Positions 31,480-41,547 of a stretch of DNA of 64,000 nt are shown here, piece after piece. The notes under the pieces were generated by a model that searched no databases, was not told the DNA's origin, and saw nothing but the letters and a program-made list of their open reading frames with translations. Each line of letters starts with the position of its first letter. Positions within the stretch are counted from its first letter, which is position 1. This DNA comes from Plectosphaerella cucumerina (taxonomy: Eukaryota > Ascomycota > Sordariomycetes > Glomerellales > Plectosphaerellaceae). Where the stretch lies: contig JAGPXD010000001.1 in the NCBI GenBank assembly GCA_020746995.1, forward strand, positions 7,812,001-7,876,000, in the 5' to 3' direction. The translations under genes were made by a program, and so were the position numbers.

Positions 31480-32590
31480 AGTTCCCGTTTTCTCAGGTAG
31501 AGGCTGACTGTGACCGATGAACGTGTTTTGTTGGGACTAGTATCGTTTCAGCGCCCACGAGTCCTCTACAGTATGCTGGACGTGGATATGTAGTTACCTT
31601 GACATTGTGCAGTGGCAGCGTGGTTTTAAGAAAGAACATCTCGTGAAACGACTGCAGCGGACGTCTTGGGGACCTTTTCGCGGTTTATACTATTCAGGTA
31701 TGGTGTTTAACATGTCGGTAGGTGTCATCCAGATTCGCAGCTCGAACACCAGCGCTGTCGGTGATCGCTGACAAGACACGATGCCTGGAGACCGCTCGCT
31801 GCTGGGGAAGCATCACCTTGGCACCTGTCAGAATGAGGCACGTCCGAAACCAGTGGAAAGGGCATGATATTGTGTGGCAGTAGGCCGTCTGTTCCACTAT
31901 GGACTTTTGATTCCAACAAGGACCCGGACAGCTTGTAGCGGGAGGTTATACCAGCGCCTTAGCCCATGTCGGAGCTGCTTCCCTTTCCCATCCTTGGCAT
32001 GTTCGAGCTCATTCTCCTCGTTATCCAGCTGCGACATCGCTTCATACGCAACCGAAGGGCTGACTGGCCTGGCCCGACCGAAGTTGACTGAAAACATTAG
32101 CTAGCGCCAGGCAGATATCGTCGGCTATTCACCCTTCAGTCCTGCTCTCTGCCCGTCGTCGAACGTCTCGACCGTGAACGGGGACTCCGATCCCCGTTCC
32201 CTTTCATCTACCGCCAGAGACATGTCAGGAAGGAGCGTTCGGTGCAACGCTGTAGGCCAGTGCTGAGATGGAAGGAGTCTTGGCGGAGGCAGGTTTATCT
32301 GGCCACGGAGTGGACCTGCGATGTTTTGTAACGGCCAGATACTCGACCCACCTCCTCGCCGTATCAGCCATTTTGTCAGCTCATGCTGAGAGGCGGCAGA
32401 TCTGGGAACTATTTCCGTCGATCAATACTGTAGCATACAGTCCAGGTTGATGATAAGGCCTGTCATCTTTCCGTGCCTAACTCGCGGGCGTTCTATAACT
32501 CGCCCCGGTCATCACCTTGTAATCCGTTTAGCTTTGTGTTCGGAAAACCCCCAAGAGGACGATTCCAACCGGACATCGGCTTCGAGGGTT
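31480..32590. other. Intergenic, no gene recognised
   Basis: Roughly 1.1 kb upstream of the HMG-CoA reductase gene with only short, overlapping open frames. Confidence 0.4.
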
Positions 32591-32593
32591 GAT

Positions 32594-32613
32594 GGTACTG
32601 TACAGTACTGTAG
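32594..32613. promoter_or_regulatory. TACTGTACAGTACTGTA element upstream of the HMG-CoA reductase gene
   Basis: Contains the 12-nt dyad TACTGTACAGTA (32596-32607) with a further half site. It lies about 75-90 bp before the start codon at 32683. Confidence 0.45.
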
Positions 32614-32682
32614 AAATACGTACGGCTTACTGCGATACAGCGCAGGCATGCACCAGCTTTGTGGCTCACGACATCACCCATT

Positions 32683-33804
32683 ATGAACCGTCTTAGCTCC
32701 GTCATTGGCAACATGCCAGAGACCAGTGGCCATCTTGAGGACTCGAAGAACATTCGGATCGAAAACTGCATCGGCTTCAGCAAAGTGCCCCTCGGAATCG
32801 CTGGGCCTCTTCGAATCAACAGCACTCGAGGGCCTAGCAGTATCTACGCACCTCTAGCAACGTACGAGCCTACTCTTATTGTCAGCTGCTCCCGCGGCTG
32901 CAAAGCCTTCAACGCGTCGGGCGGCGTCCACTTCGAGGTTCTAGGAGACGGCATGTCACGGGCTCCCGTGTTTACCTTCAAAGATCCAGGTCACGCTGTG
33001 GTCTTCTCCCGAGAAATTCCAACTCTCCGAGAGAAGATTTCCACCTGGGCCGAATCTACCAGCAGGCATGTGCGGCTTCAGGATATGCGGCCTACCGTCA
33101 TAGGATCGCAGGTTCATGTCCTGTACACCTACACCTGTGGTGATGCTGCTGGTCAGAACATGGTCACCAAAGCTACTCAGCACGCATGCGACATGCTCCG
33201 TCGGCATTACGGCGACACATTCTCCATACAAGGTTTCTTCGTTGAGGGCCAGATGGCTTCCGACAAGAAGCCATCCTGGAGCCATGTGCACACCCCTCGC
33301 GGCGTCCAGGTGCTTGCTTGGGGAACCATCTCGTCATCCGCTTGTGAGGACGTCTTTGGATGTACCACAGCACGTCTGTACATGACGCAGAAAACGCTGA
33401 AAGAGGGCGGCATCCGAAACGGCCAGTTCGGCTCGAACATCAATACAGCCAACATTCTCGCGGCAATGTTCATTTCGACTGGGCAGGACCCCGCCAGCAC
33501 TGCCGAGGCATCATGGAGTCAGTTGACATCCGAGCTGGATGAGAGCACGGGGGCGCTGACCATGAGCGTGTTCTTCCCATCGCTACCCGTCGGGACCGTG
33601 GGTGGTGGTACGGTGTATGCAACACAACGGGAGGCTCTTCGCGTGCTTGGATGCGCCGACACCAACAAGAAGGGTTACCTTGCCGGGATCATAGCCTCCT
33701 TCGCCCTTGCTCTGGATGCCAGCACAAGTGCGGCGATTGCGAACGACACTTTCACGGCAAGCCACATGCGGCTAGCCCGGGGGGAGGTCAAGCCGAAGGT
33801 GTGA
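32683..33804 (+). CDS. Soluble HMG-CoA reductase (catalytic domain only)
   Basis: A single exon of 373 residues from the first ATG. It converts HMG-CoA to mevalonate with NADPH. Seen in order: ENCIGFSKVPLGIAGPLRI (28-46), the segment around Glu62 (ATYEPTLIVSCSRGCKAF), GDAAGQNM (153-160), the SDKK lysine pair (193-196), TGQDP with Asp269, the dinucleotide loop PVGTVGGGT (302-310), and SHMRLARG with His361. All four catalytic residues of class I enzymes (Glu, Lys, Asp, His) are therefore kept. The N-terminal sterol-sensing transmembrane region of housekeeping fungal enzymes, normally several hundred residues, is absent and so is the regulatory Ser motif after the His. Outside the motifs the sequence is divergent. 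It may be a cytosolic second copy serving a terpenoid pathway or resisting an inhibitor; that role is inference. Confidence 0.85.
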   Translation: MNRLSSVIGNMPETSGHLEDSKNIRIENCIGFSKVPLGIAGPLRINSTRGPSSIYAPLATYEPTLIVSCSRGCKAFNASGGVHFEVLGDGMSRAPVFTFKDPGHAVVFSREIPTLREKISTWAESTSRHVRLQDMRPTVIGSQVHVLYTYTCGDAAGQNMVTKATQHACDMLRRHYGDTFSIQGFFVEGQMASDKKPSWSHVHTPRGVQVLAWGTISSSACEDVFGCTTARLYMTQKTLKEGGIRNGQFGSNINTANILAAMFISTGQDPASTAEASWSQLTSELDESTGALTMSVFFPSLPVGTVGGGTVYATQREALRVLGCADTNKKGYLAGIIASFALALDASTSAAIANDTFTASHMRLARGEVKPKV

Positions 33805-33809
33805 GCCTC

Positions 33810-34300
33810 CGTGTTTTGCTGTGCTTGTACAAGACGGAGGTTCTATTCGAGAAGAGATAGACGAGGCGAGACAAAGAGCTTGAGGTTGAGATAGTTTAGG
33901 CAGCAGGGCTAGATGGCATCCCAGTTCTGTGGCAGGCTGGCATGAGCAGCATCTCCACACTCACGCACCGATGACTGCAGCGAGACACCACGACCGCAAG
34001 TGATGGTCGCCTGGTGACCTGAGAACGAGATTCGTGGTTCGCACTAGAGAGCCATAGGTTTGTTGCATTCAGAACCATGGCCAGAGGCGATCCATAGCCC
34101 GGGTACCAAAGACGACCTGGGTTACAAGGTATGAGATTTGGGCGCACCTGGAGATCGATTGACGTTGAAAGAGGTCACGTGGCGACGCGGCATGCGTGCG
34201 GCTCAACACCCCCGCTCCACCCACTTCCACGTTTTTCTGGTGCAATGAGGCAACATGCCACGTCCGCACATTTGCCTAGGTTGCGCACCGTGGGGCCGTC
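33810..34300. other. Intergenic, no gene recognised
   Basis: 3' flank of the HMG-CoA reductase gene followed by sequence without protein-like frames, up to the minisatellite. Confidence 0.35.
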
Positions 34301-34307
34301 CCGAGAA

Positions 34308-34550
34308 CGATGCGCCCATCCGACAACGATGCGCCCATCCGACATCGAAGCGCCCATCCGACATCGAAGCGCCCATCCGACATCGATGCGCCTGCCGCCA
34401 TCGATGCGCCTGCCGCCATCGATGCGCCTGCCGTCAACGACGCGCCTGCCGTCAACGACGCGCCTGCCGTCAACGACGCGCCTGCCGTCAACAACGCGCC
34501 TGCCGACAACGACGCGCCTGCTGACAACGATGCGCCTTGCCGACAACGGC
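34308..34550. repeat. Minisatellite of 18-19 bp units
   Basis: About four copies of a 19-bp unit (GATGCGCCCATCCGACATC type) pass into about nine copies of an 18-bp unit (GCGCCTGCCGTCAACGAC type). The unit-length change shifts the frame, which explains the long open frames on both strands here; they are not genes. Confidence 0.8.
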
Positions 34551-34559
34551 CTCTGAGGC

Positions 34560-35495
34560 CGCGCGATGTGCTCGCGGCCGACCTTCCTGATCGAGGATAC
34601 GCACTGGTACAACGCGGACGTGATAGAGGGGTGCCTGGGACAAACAAGAACCGCGTCTTGCAGCACGGGCGGGACCTCACGCCACAGGCCAAGCGTGAGC
34701 TGGAGAATGGGCGCGGCCTGAAGGTCACGCTGGCGAGTCTCCCGGCGACGCAGCCGTTCTCTTTGTAGCGAAGAATGTATGGATATGCACCACAGGTCCG
34801 AGTCATTCAGGCCTTTCCCAGCCTGCGTACGATGCATCCCTTCCTCGGAACGCTCCATCACGACAGACAGACGGCCGTGTAGTGCGCAGGTGACGTTGAA
34901 CGTCGTCAAGGCTAGAACAAGAAGACTACTGAGCGTCGAAATTCGATGGCAGGGTGCAGTACCGGCAAACTTCTTCAAGAGGCCGGAGAGCGCGGCCCTG
35001 ATGGCTGCAGAGCAGAGGGCTTCTTGGAAAAGACGACCGGAGGGAAGCCAGTGTCTTGTCGCAGAGAGGTAGAGGGATGCTTGGGGACGACGGGTCCGTG
35101 GCACCACTCCTCTACGACCCCCATGCTCCCCGTTGGCCATGTCACAGGTGACAGCGCGCATCAAGAGGAACAAGGCCATCTCGAGCTACCTCTTGTGACT
35201 GCGGGACATACAGCAGGCAAAGGTGCTGACCCGGATCTTCAGGTGCTGACTTTGTATAGCGAGATGGGGCACACTGGAGCCGTGGACAACAGACTGCGTG
35301 CTCGTCGACAGGAAGACTCCACATGACTGCGCAACTCGTGCATGCAGTACTGGGACCTGGAGGGTTGGTGTCATCAAGTTTGCCATGGGCGGTCATCCCG
35401 TCATTCGCAAACGAACGCACGAGACACCGCCAAGGTGTCAGCACCATGGCTTCCACATGAACCCAGGCTACAGTACGCGAAGACTGGCCATGCCG
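34560..35495. other. Intergenic, no gene recognised
   Basis: A long minus-strand open frame crosses this stretch and the minisatellite, but its composition (runs of Arg and Val from the repeat) and lack of motifs argue against a gene. The 3' end is the promoter of the SGNH gene. Confidence 0.35.
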
Positions 35496-35499
35496 GGCG

Positions 35500-35524
35500 A
35501 TACAGTACTGTATTGTACAGTAGT
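35500..35524. promoter_or_regulatory. TACAGTACTGTA-TTGTACAGTA element upstream of the SGNH gene
   Basis: A dyad TACAGTACTGTA (35501-35512) is followed by GTACAGTA (35515-35522). It ends about 36 bp before the preferred start codon at 35561, which supports that start over the upstream in-frame ATG at 35342. Confidence 0.45.
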
Positions 35525-35560
35525 GCACCTCGTCAAACATCAATCCCCAAGGCTCAGAAC

Positions 35561-37219
35561 ATGGTCCCAAGGCTCGAAGACCTTCGCAAACACGCGCTGT
35601 TCAAGCAGCGCTCCTACGACACTTCCATCAACGACCATCTCCCACTCCTGGGATCCCGTCGCTCGAAGTCACTCGTTGTACTGCTGGGCGATTCCATCAT
35701 TGAGAGGATGGCGACGACTTGCGAGTCACAGAGCTTCCAGCCGTGGCCTTCGGAGATGTGGGTCGGCAATGCCGCCCTCGAATCTTTCCGCGACCAAGCG
35801 TCGTGTTCAATCCGACGACTGTCCGGCGTCTTCCAAGCCGGAGTTGGAGGGGACAAGCTTCAACATATCATGTACCGCCTCGTGGGCGACGGAGACGCAT
35901 CGCGACCCATGCCGGGACTCTTGGAGGCGTTGGAACATTACGACGTGCCCTTGTGGGTCATACATGCCGGATCAAACAACATACACCGAAGGCGAGGGCT
36001 AGCTGATGGCGATATCGAATGCTTGCATTTGCTGCTGTCGGCAGTGGCCAGCCGCGGCAGGCGAGTGCTCCTCACGGGCCTGTTCTACAGGAAAGACGTA
36101 CCACGTGACGTCATCGACGCTGCGAATGACGAATATTTGAAGCTCATCAGGCGTCTGAACTCGGACGCGGGAGAACACACCTTCGACTTTCTCGGACCGC
36201 CGGCCGAGTTTGACCCGTCGGTTCACCTCGAAGACCACGTTCATCTCACAAAGGCCGGCTATCAGCGTTGGGCCGCCCGGCTCCTGCCGCGAATTACGCA
36301 GATCCTCGATTACGTCGAGTCCTGGGAGGCGGTGTTCCACGAAAAGCCCTATTGCTCTATGGAGATGGTTTCTTACCTGGTCCGCCTCCTCGACATCGAC
36401 TACTCGGCCCTCTTTCGAAGCCCCGAATTTCTGAAGCGGGCGACCAAAGAGGTTATCGCCGGGGAGCCGGAGACCAGGCTGGTCTCTCTTTGGGCGGATG
36501 ACGCGGGCAGGTGCACGTCTTTCGCGCTCAAAGTGGCGTACCTCCTGAGTAGGCAACATCCGGGCCGATACCAGTTCGAGCTGTTCGATCACCGACACCA
36601 CCGAGTCGCCGTCTGTTCCAAGACAGCCGAGATCATCGACTCGAGCTCCATGGGCGGGAAGGCCATGGGCAAGGTGAGGCTGGCTCTTGGCGCGTACGCG
36701 CGCGGGGCGGCTAATATGTGCATCTCCCAGGGCGCGACGTGGATGTCCGCGAAAGACGCCATCGCCACCTGCCTCGCCGAGGTCGCCGAAGGGGGAATCA
36801 TGGTGTGTCTGTTCCGGTATGTCGGCCGCCTCAGCATCGCCGCTTCACGCCACGAATCTGATTCTCGTAGAGCAGTTGTTCAAGATAGACCGGTCTATTT
36901 TGGCCTGTTGAGGTGGAATCTGAGGCAGAAGCGGCTGGAACTCATCCCCGATCTGGGGAGAAAAGAGCACAGACTGCTGATAACATGGGGGCTGGGAGGC
37001 TCGTGGCGCGACCGGGATGAGTGCAAGGCTGCGCTGAACATGTTCATCAGGCAACGCGGCGGTCCTCTGCAAAGCAAGCAGTGGGAGTCGAGTGGCATCA
37101 GAGCATTGAACGATGAGCTGTGGAGAACTGCCAACAAGGTGTGGGGGGAGCATCCGATATTAAGCGAGGAGAATGCGCCGGCAGGGGGCAGAATCCTGTC
37201 GGCGGTGGACACGGAGTGA
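35561..37219 (+). CDS. SGNH/GDSL hydrolase fused to a possible papain-fold-like domain
   Basis: A single exon of 552 residues. The first half is an SGNH hydrolase: VVLLGDSIIERM with nucleophile Ser45, GVGGDK (94-99), HAGSNNIHR with the Asn of block III (135-143), and EDHVHLTKAGY giving Asp225 and His228. Such enzymes cleave esters or acyl groups. The second half (about 300-552) is not an SGNH part. It holds DDAGRCTSFALKVAYLLSRQ (Cys318), FELFDHRHHRVAVC (His347) and AEIIDSSS (Asp360), the order and spacing of a Cys-His-Asp hydrolase or transglutaminase-like fold; this is inference from motif order. No signal peptide, so probably intracellular. The ATG at 35342 is in frame and would add 73 residues without conserved character. 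Confidence 0.7.
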   Translation: MVPRLEDLRKHALFKQRSYDTSINDHLPLLGSRRSKSLVVLLGDSIIERMATTCESQSFQPWPSEMWVGNAALESFRDQASCSIRRLSGVFQAGVGGDKLQHIMYRLVGDGDASRPMPGLLEALEHYDVPLWVIHAGSNNIHRRRGLADGDIECLHLLLSAVASRGRRVLLTGLFYRKDVPRDVIDAANDEYLKLIRRLNSDAGEHTFDFLGPPAEFDPSVHLEDHVHLTKAGYQRWAARLLPRITQILDYVESWEAVFHEKPYCSMEMVSYLVRLLDIDYSALFRSPEFLKRATKEVIAGEPETRLVSLWADDAGRCTSFALKVAYLLSRQHPGRYQFELFDHRHHRVAVCSKTAEIIDSSSMGGKAMGKVRLALGAYARGAANMCISQGATWMSAKDAIATCLAEVAEGGIMVCLFRYVGRLSIAASRHESDSRRAVVQDRPVYFGLLRWNLRQKRLELIPDLGRKEHRLLITWGLGGSWRDRDECKAALNMFIRQRGGPLQSKQWESSGIRALNDELWRTANKVWGEHPILSEENAPAGGRILSAVDTE

Positions 37220-37684
37220 CAAGAACCCGGCGCTGGAAGTCGGCGGTGCAAGCCACGACCTGGGAGACAACACGCAATGGGCGCCTTGGACAGTGTCTCC
37301 GTCGACGCCGACCTGCTTGGACGATTGGTCAGGGTACGGTTTGTGGCCATAGGGGATGCACCATTGATCCCCTCCCATCTCCAGCCCCGCACGAGACGTC
37401 TGTCGGCTGATCGCAATCGAGCGTTGAATACATTTGCGTATCAGTTTCCTTTCGCTCGCTGATGTGAAGCCGCGCTTTGGCTGCGACTCCTCGCCGACAG
37501 TTTGCGCTGGGCCTTGAGGGATGGGCGGAATAAAACCCCATTGAGACAGAGACCCGAGGCATGAATCAGGGTGACTACCACCGTAGCATCGGTTAGGGCG
37601 AGGGCGCTTCTTGGACTATGCTGGAGGGCTTCGCGTCGTCGCAAGCATTTTGCATTGGCTGGCACTAGCGCCAACCGCCAACAG
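37220..37684. other. Intergenic between convergent genes
   Basis: About 0.46 kb of 3' flanks of the SGNH gene (plus) and the bZIP gene (minus). No gene recognised. Confidence 0.35.
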
Positions 37685-38390
37685 CTACGATACCATGCGG
37701 CCATTCCCCCATCTGCCCATCAACACAGCGAGGTCCCAGACCTTCGCGTTCAGGTCCCGGACGCGAGCCTCCAACTCCATTCTGATGTCGTAGTCGGCTA
37801 AGTCGACAGCATCGAAGCATCTGCTGGCGCTGTCCACCCGACCGAGGTCCGGCAGGCAGCTGGTGGTGGAGTCCTCCCCGTGGCGGACATCCCTTTGCTC
37901 GGACGCCACGTCCGGGGCGTGAAAATCCGGGAACGGTGACGGCAGGTGCTGCTGCGTGTCTTGCGACACCGCATCGCAACACCAGTCATCTGGCGACCTC
38001 GTCAGTGAGGCGTGTCTTGTGACTCGTCGGCTACTCACCAAGGATGAGTCCCATGGGGTCAGGGTGCTCCAGCATCGGATCAGCAGAAAAGAAGTCCGGA
38101 AGCGCGCCTGCGGCCAGCATTGCCATAATGTCGTCAGCACAGCCCAGGCGACTGTCGGAGTGGCTCGAAGGGCTGCCTTCGACAGCGCTGTCACCGCGTT
38201 CGGTCGGGATGTGCGGTGAGCTGGAGATGGCATCACCCTGCGGACCTGACGGCTGTCCTCCTTCCTCCAGACGCCTCCTCTCCCTTTTTCTTGCGCGACA
38301 GGCCTTCTGCGCCTGTTTGTTGAGCCTCCTCCGGCGCGCGGCGCGGTCCTCCTCGCAGAACTGGTCCATTGGCGTGGCGGATGGCGGCAT
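37685..38390 (-). CDS. Compact bZIP-type transcription factor, two exons
   Basis: Exons 38390-38039 and 37959-37685 (minus) give 208 residues. The intron has a GTGAGT donor, branch ACTGAC and CGCAAG acceptor. Near the N-terminus, AARRRRLNKQAQKACRARKR is a bZIP basic region (N-x7-R). It is followed at once by Gly/Pro-rich sequence rather than a leucine zipper. The second exon ends with a short amphipathic helix (MELEARVRDLNAKVWDLAVL) that might serve for pairing. Similar compact factors with a basic region and distant helix occur in fungal metabolic clusters. It lies between the SGNH hydrolase and an MFS exporter on the same strand, so it could be their regulator; this is contextual inference. 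Confidence 0.65.
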
Positions 38391-39415
38391 GGTAGTGGTG
38401 GTTTCCTGGGTAGGTGGTGAGATCGTTGGTTCATAAAGCTGGCCCGACCCGGAGAGCTACAACTACATATATTGGACGACGTCCGGTGCGTTGGTCGCAT
38501 CTTTGCCCGCCAAATCCTCCAACACGAGCCTTGTTCCATAACCCGGAGGCCGAAGCAGGGAAGACGTGACGGCCGTGGCATGGGGGCTCGAGTCGGGGAT
38601 GCCATTGAAGGGGCCACGAGGATTCGATTTGTTACCGACTGGACGGTTCGTGCTAAGTCGTGGAGGTGTAGAAGGGGGACTCTATAGAATGGTTTTGCGA
38701 CTGTCCCGGCGAGCGTCGCTGGTATTTCTTGGACGAGTGGCTTGTGAACTTGCTCTGCCAAGCATCTTGTCACACGCTAACCCCTTGGTCTATGCCTTTT
38801 TTGAGGTCGGGGAGCGGAGCGGGAACGCCGGGAACGCTGTTGGCTCTGTTCCGCAGGCAGGGACGGGCGTCCGGGCAGACTGTGCACGCCGCCAGGAGGG
38901 CGCGGTGGAATTTGTCAGATAGAGGAGAAAATGAGGTCGAAAGTAACCGCAGTGGCCACGGAATTGGGGTAGTTGGCTTTTGGCAGCCCAGGACGGCGCC
39001 GTTGCGCGTTCGGGCTTTGACACGTCCACATCGGGCAGAACGGAAAAACCGTGTCGTCTTTCTTGGCCAATCAGAGCACCCAGCGCCGAGGCATTGGGAA
39101 CTGGATAAAAGGGTGGCGCAGCGGCAGGGAAGGGCGAAGCGAACACCAATGCAGAGGGCGACAGGGCACGCGAGCGCCCTGATTCCGTGTCGGACGTTCA
39201 CCCAGGCAAGAGCCCCCGTGAGCCTGCCGATTGGCATGTCCTGTATCAGTTTTGTAGCGTGTCGAATTGTTCCGCCTACTGGTTGGTGCGGTCGCCCGAC
39301 GACCCCACGAGGAGTCTGACCGCGCACGTTCTATTTTCTTGATGCGATGGTCCTCCCTCCCAGTGCACCTCCTGTCCTCGAGCCCCTCCTTCTCCTGTCT
39401 TCTGGTCCCTCATAA
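38391..39415. other. Intergenic: bZIP promoter and MFS 3' flank
   Basis: About 1 kb upstream of the bZIP start. Several overlapping open frames on both strands, none with recognisable features. Confidence 0.35.
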
Positions 39416-41127
39416 TCAAGGCGAGATAGCCAAAATAGACGTCGCGATCCTTTCCCTTCTCATTGCGACACTCAGCACTGCCGTCGCGCCACCCGCGGCC
39501 ATTATGACTATGTACGGGAGCGTCATCGACTCCACTAGGGCCTCCAAGACCATCTTCTGCGCACGGGCCGGCAGCTGACCGAACACCTCCGTAGCGACGC
39601 CCCCGACGGCAGCATGTATCTCCTGCTCTGAAAGGGCGCTCCCCAAAACGCCGCGCAAGCGCCTCGCGGCTTCGTGGACAAAGACGGTGTTTGCGACGGC
39701 AAGCGCCATCGTGATGCCGCCCGTCTGGCCGAGCGCAACGAGTGCCACGGCCTTGGCCGTCTGGGTCTTGTCGACACAGGCCTGCGCGACGCCAAAACCG
39801 GCCTGGCCGATCATGCCAACGCCGGCGCCCAAAACAACCGAGAATCCGTAGATGGAGGCATCTGGCGTGCCGCTGTCCACCAGATACATCAGCGCCCCTC
39901 CCACCGCGGTCAGGCAGCCACCAGCGGCGTACCACGGCATGTACAGGCCCAGGATCGTCCGGGACCGGGACAACAGCACGCCCTGGAAGACGACGGTCGC
40001 TATCATGACGCCGATGAAAGGGAGCAGGCGGAGCGATGCGTCCATGGCGCTGTCGCCCCGGGTGAACTGGAAGAACAGCGGGATGAAGTAGACCGGCACG
40101 AAGATGCCGCATCCGCCGGCGCCCGTGACGAGGATCATCAGGCCGACGGTCCGCCTCGACTCTTTGGCGGTCAGCACGTCCCAGCAGAGGATCCGGTGCT
40201 GCGGGGCAGTGCCGAGACTGAAGGCCTGCTGGCAGCCTAGGCAGAGGTAAAGCGCGCCGGAAACGCTGAAGAGGGCAATCTCGGCGGCCGAATTCCAGTC
40301 GAACAACAGGCCGCCGAAGTTGATGGCCATGACGAGTGTGCTCGTCGCCCCCAGCACCAGAAAGCCGCCGATCATGTCCGTCTCGGCAAGGCGGGCTCGG
40401 GGCGAGCACCCGGCCTTCGGGTCCGCTGCGGGCAGGATGAACACGGCGGCCGGCAGGATCACCGCGGCGAAGGGGAGGTTGATGTAGAACGCCCACCTGC
40501 AGAGTAACGTCAGCAACGCAAGTGGGCCGCCGGGCGGGGCGCAGACCTCCACGTGGATGAGTCGGTAAATGCTCCTCCCATGACCGGGCCCAGGATGGTC
40601 CCCAGGCCCCACGTCATTCCAATGCTCCCGATGTAGGCCGGCCTCTCCTCGACCGTGGTCATGGCTGCCAGGAGCGCCATCACGCCGACGTACATGCCGA
40701 TGCCGCCGACCCCACATACGGCACGGCCGACGATGAGGCTGGTCATGTCCCAGGCGGCGCCGCAGAGGGCGCTGCCCGCCTCGAACACGACGACGCTGAG
40801 GATGTATAGCCACTTGGGCGGCATGCAGGCGTACAGCTGGCCGAAAATCAGATTCGTCGACAAGGCGGCGGCGGCGAATGCGACCGACAGCCACGCCATT
40901 CTATCGACTGCCTGGAAGTGCAGGACGATGTGGGGCTGGGCGGCGGCAACGACGGTGTTGTCGAGGGCAAACAAAAAGGTAGAAGACAAGACAGAGAACA
41001 TGAGCAGGACCCATCGTGGGCCGGTGACGGTGCGGGGCGAGCCATTCGCAAGCCGACTGATCGTAGGAACATGTTCGATAGTCGACGGGGCCAGTCGAAG
41101 CTTCTCTCGGAGTGTCTCGGTGTTCAT
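39416..41127 (-). CDS. MFS transporter (DHA2-type, 14 TM), intact
   Basis: Exons 41127-40547 and 40496-39416 (minus) give 553 residues. The single intron (GTCTGC donor, branch GCTGAC, CTGCAG) joins GGAFTDSSTW to RWAFYINLPFAAVIL exactly at the conserved 'W.W.F.IN.P' motif. Other hallmarks are FLFALDNTVVAAAQPHIV, VGRAVCGVGGIGMYVGVM and LGQTGGITMALAVANTVF. Proteins of this group export metabolites or drugs at the plasma membrane. I prefer the ATG at 41127 (MNTETLREK); an in-frame ATG at 41214 would add 29 residues. TACTGTAC lies at 41141-41148, just 14 bp beyond the preferred ATG. The gene shares orientation with the bZIP gene 1 kb away. Confidence 0.85.
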
Positions 41128-41135
41128 GCTGGAAC

Positions 41136-41235
41136 TGTAGTACTGTACAACAGGGTGTGATGCGTCAGATTGGATGCGGTCGGGCAGCTTCAGACGATGG
41201 CAAGGAGGAGTCATTGTACTGTAGTACAGTACAGA
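41136..41235. promoter_or_regulatory. TACTGTAC cluster upstream of the MFS exporter
   Basis: TACTGTAC at 41141-41148 and a near-palindrome TGTACTGTAGTACAGTACA at 41216-41234. Both are within 110 bp of the MFS start codon. Confidence 0.4.
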
Positions 41236-41547
41236 AAACAAACAAGAGGGCGTCTAGTATTGGCAAGATCGGAAGGGACAGTGCATGGGTCTCTGGGATG
41301 CGTAGTGTACGAGGATGGATGTCATCCGTGGTCCTGCTGTCATCCTGACCGTGGAGGCATTGTCATTGCGTCAGGCTACCAGTGCTGTCAGCGCGTGTCA
41401 GCGACCTCCCTTTTCACTTGAGGGCAGGCAAAGTCCACTACTGCTACAGTACAGTATCGCCGGTCAGTGCTGTGTTGTCGTTCAAAGAAGATCCCAAGAC
41501 GAGCCAGGGCTACTGTACTCCCAACTGTTCGCCACCTGAACTACAGT

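Noticed and set aside
34175..35179. 334-codon minus-strand frame with Arg/Val repeats
   Set aside because: Runs through the 18-19 bp minisatellite; the rest lacks protein-like features.
37685..38773. 362-codon continuous minus-strand frame over the bZIP locus
   Set aside because: Only its last part is real (exon 2). Upstream it is the wrong phase of exon 1; the spliced 208-residue model explains the basic region and the intron signals.
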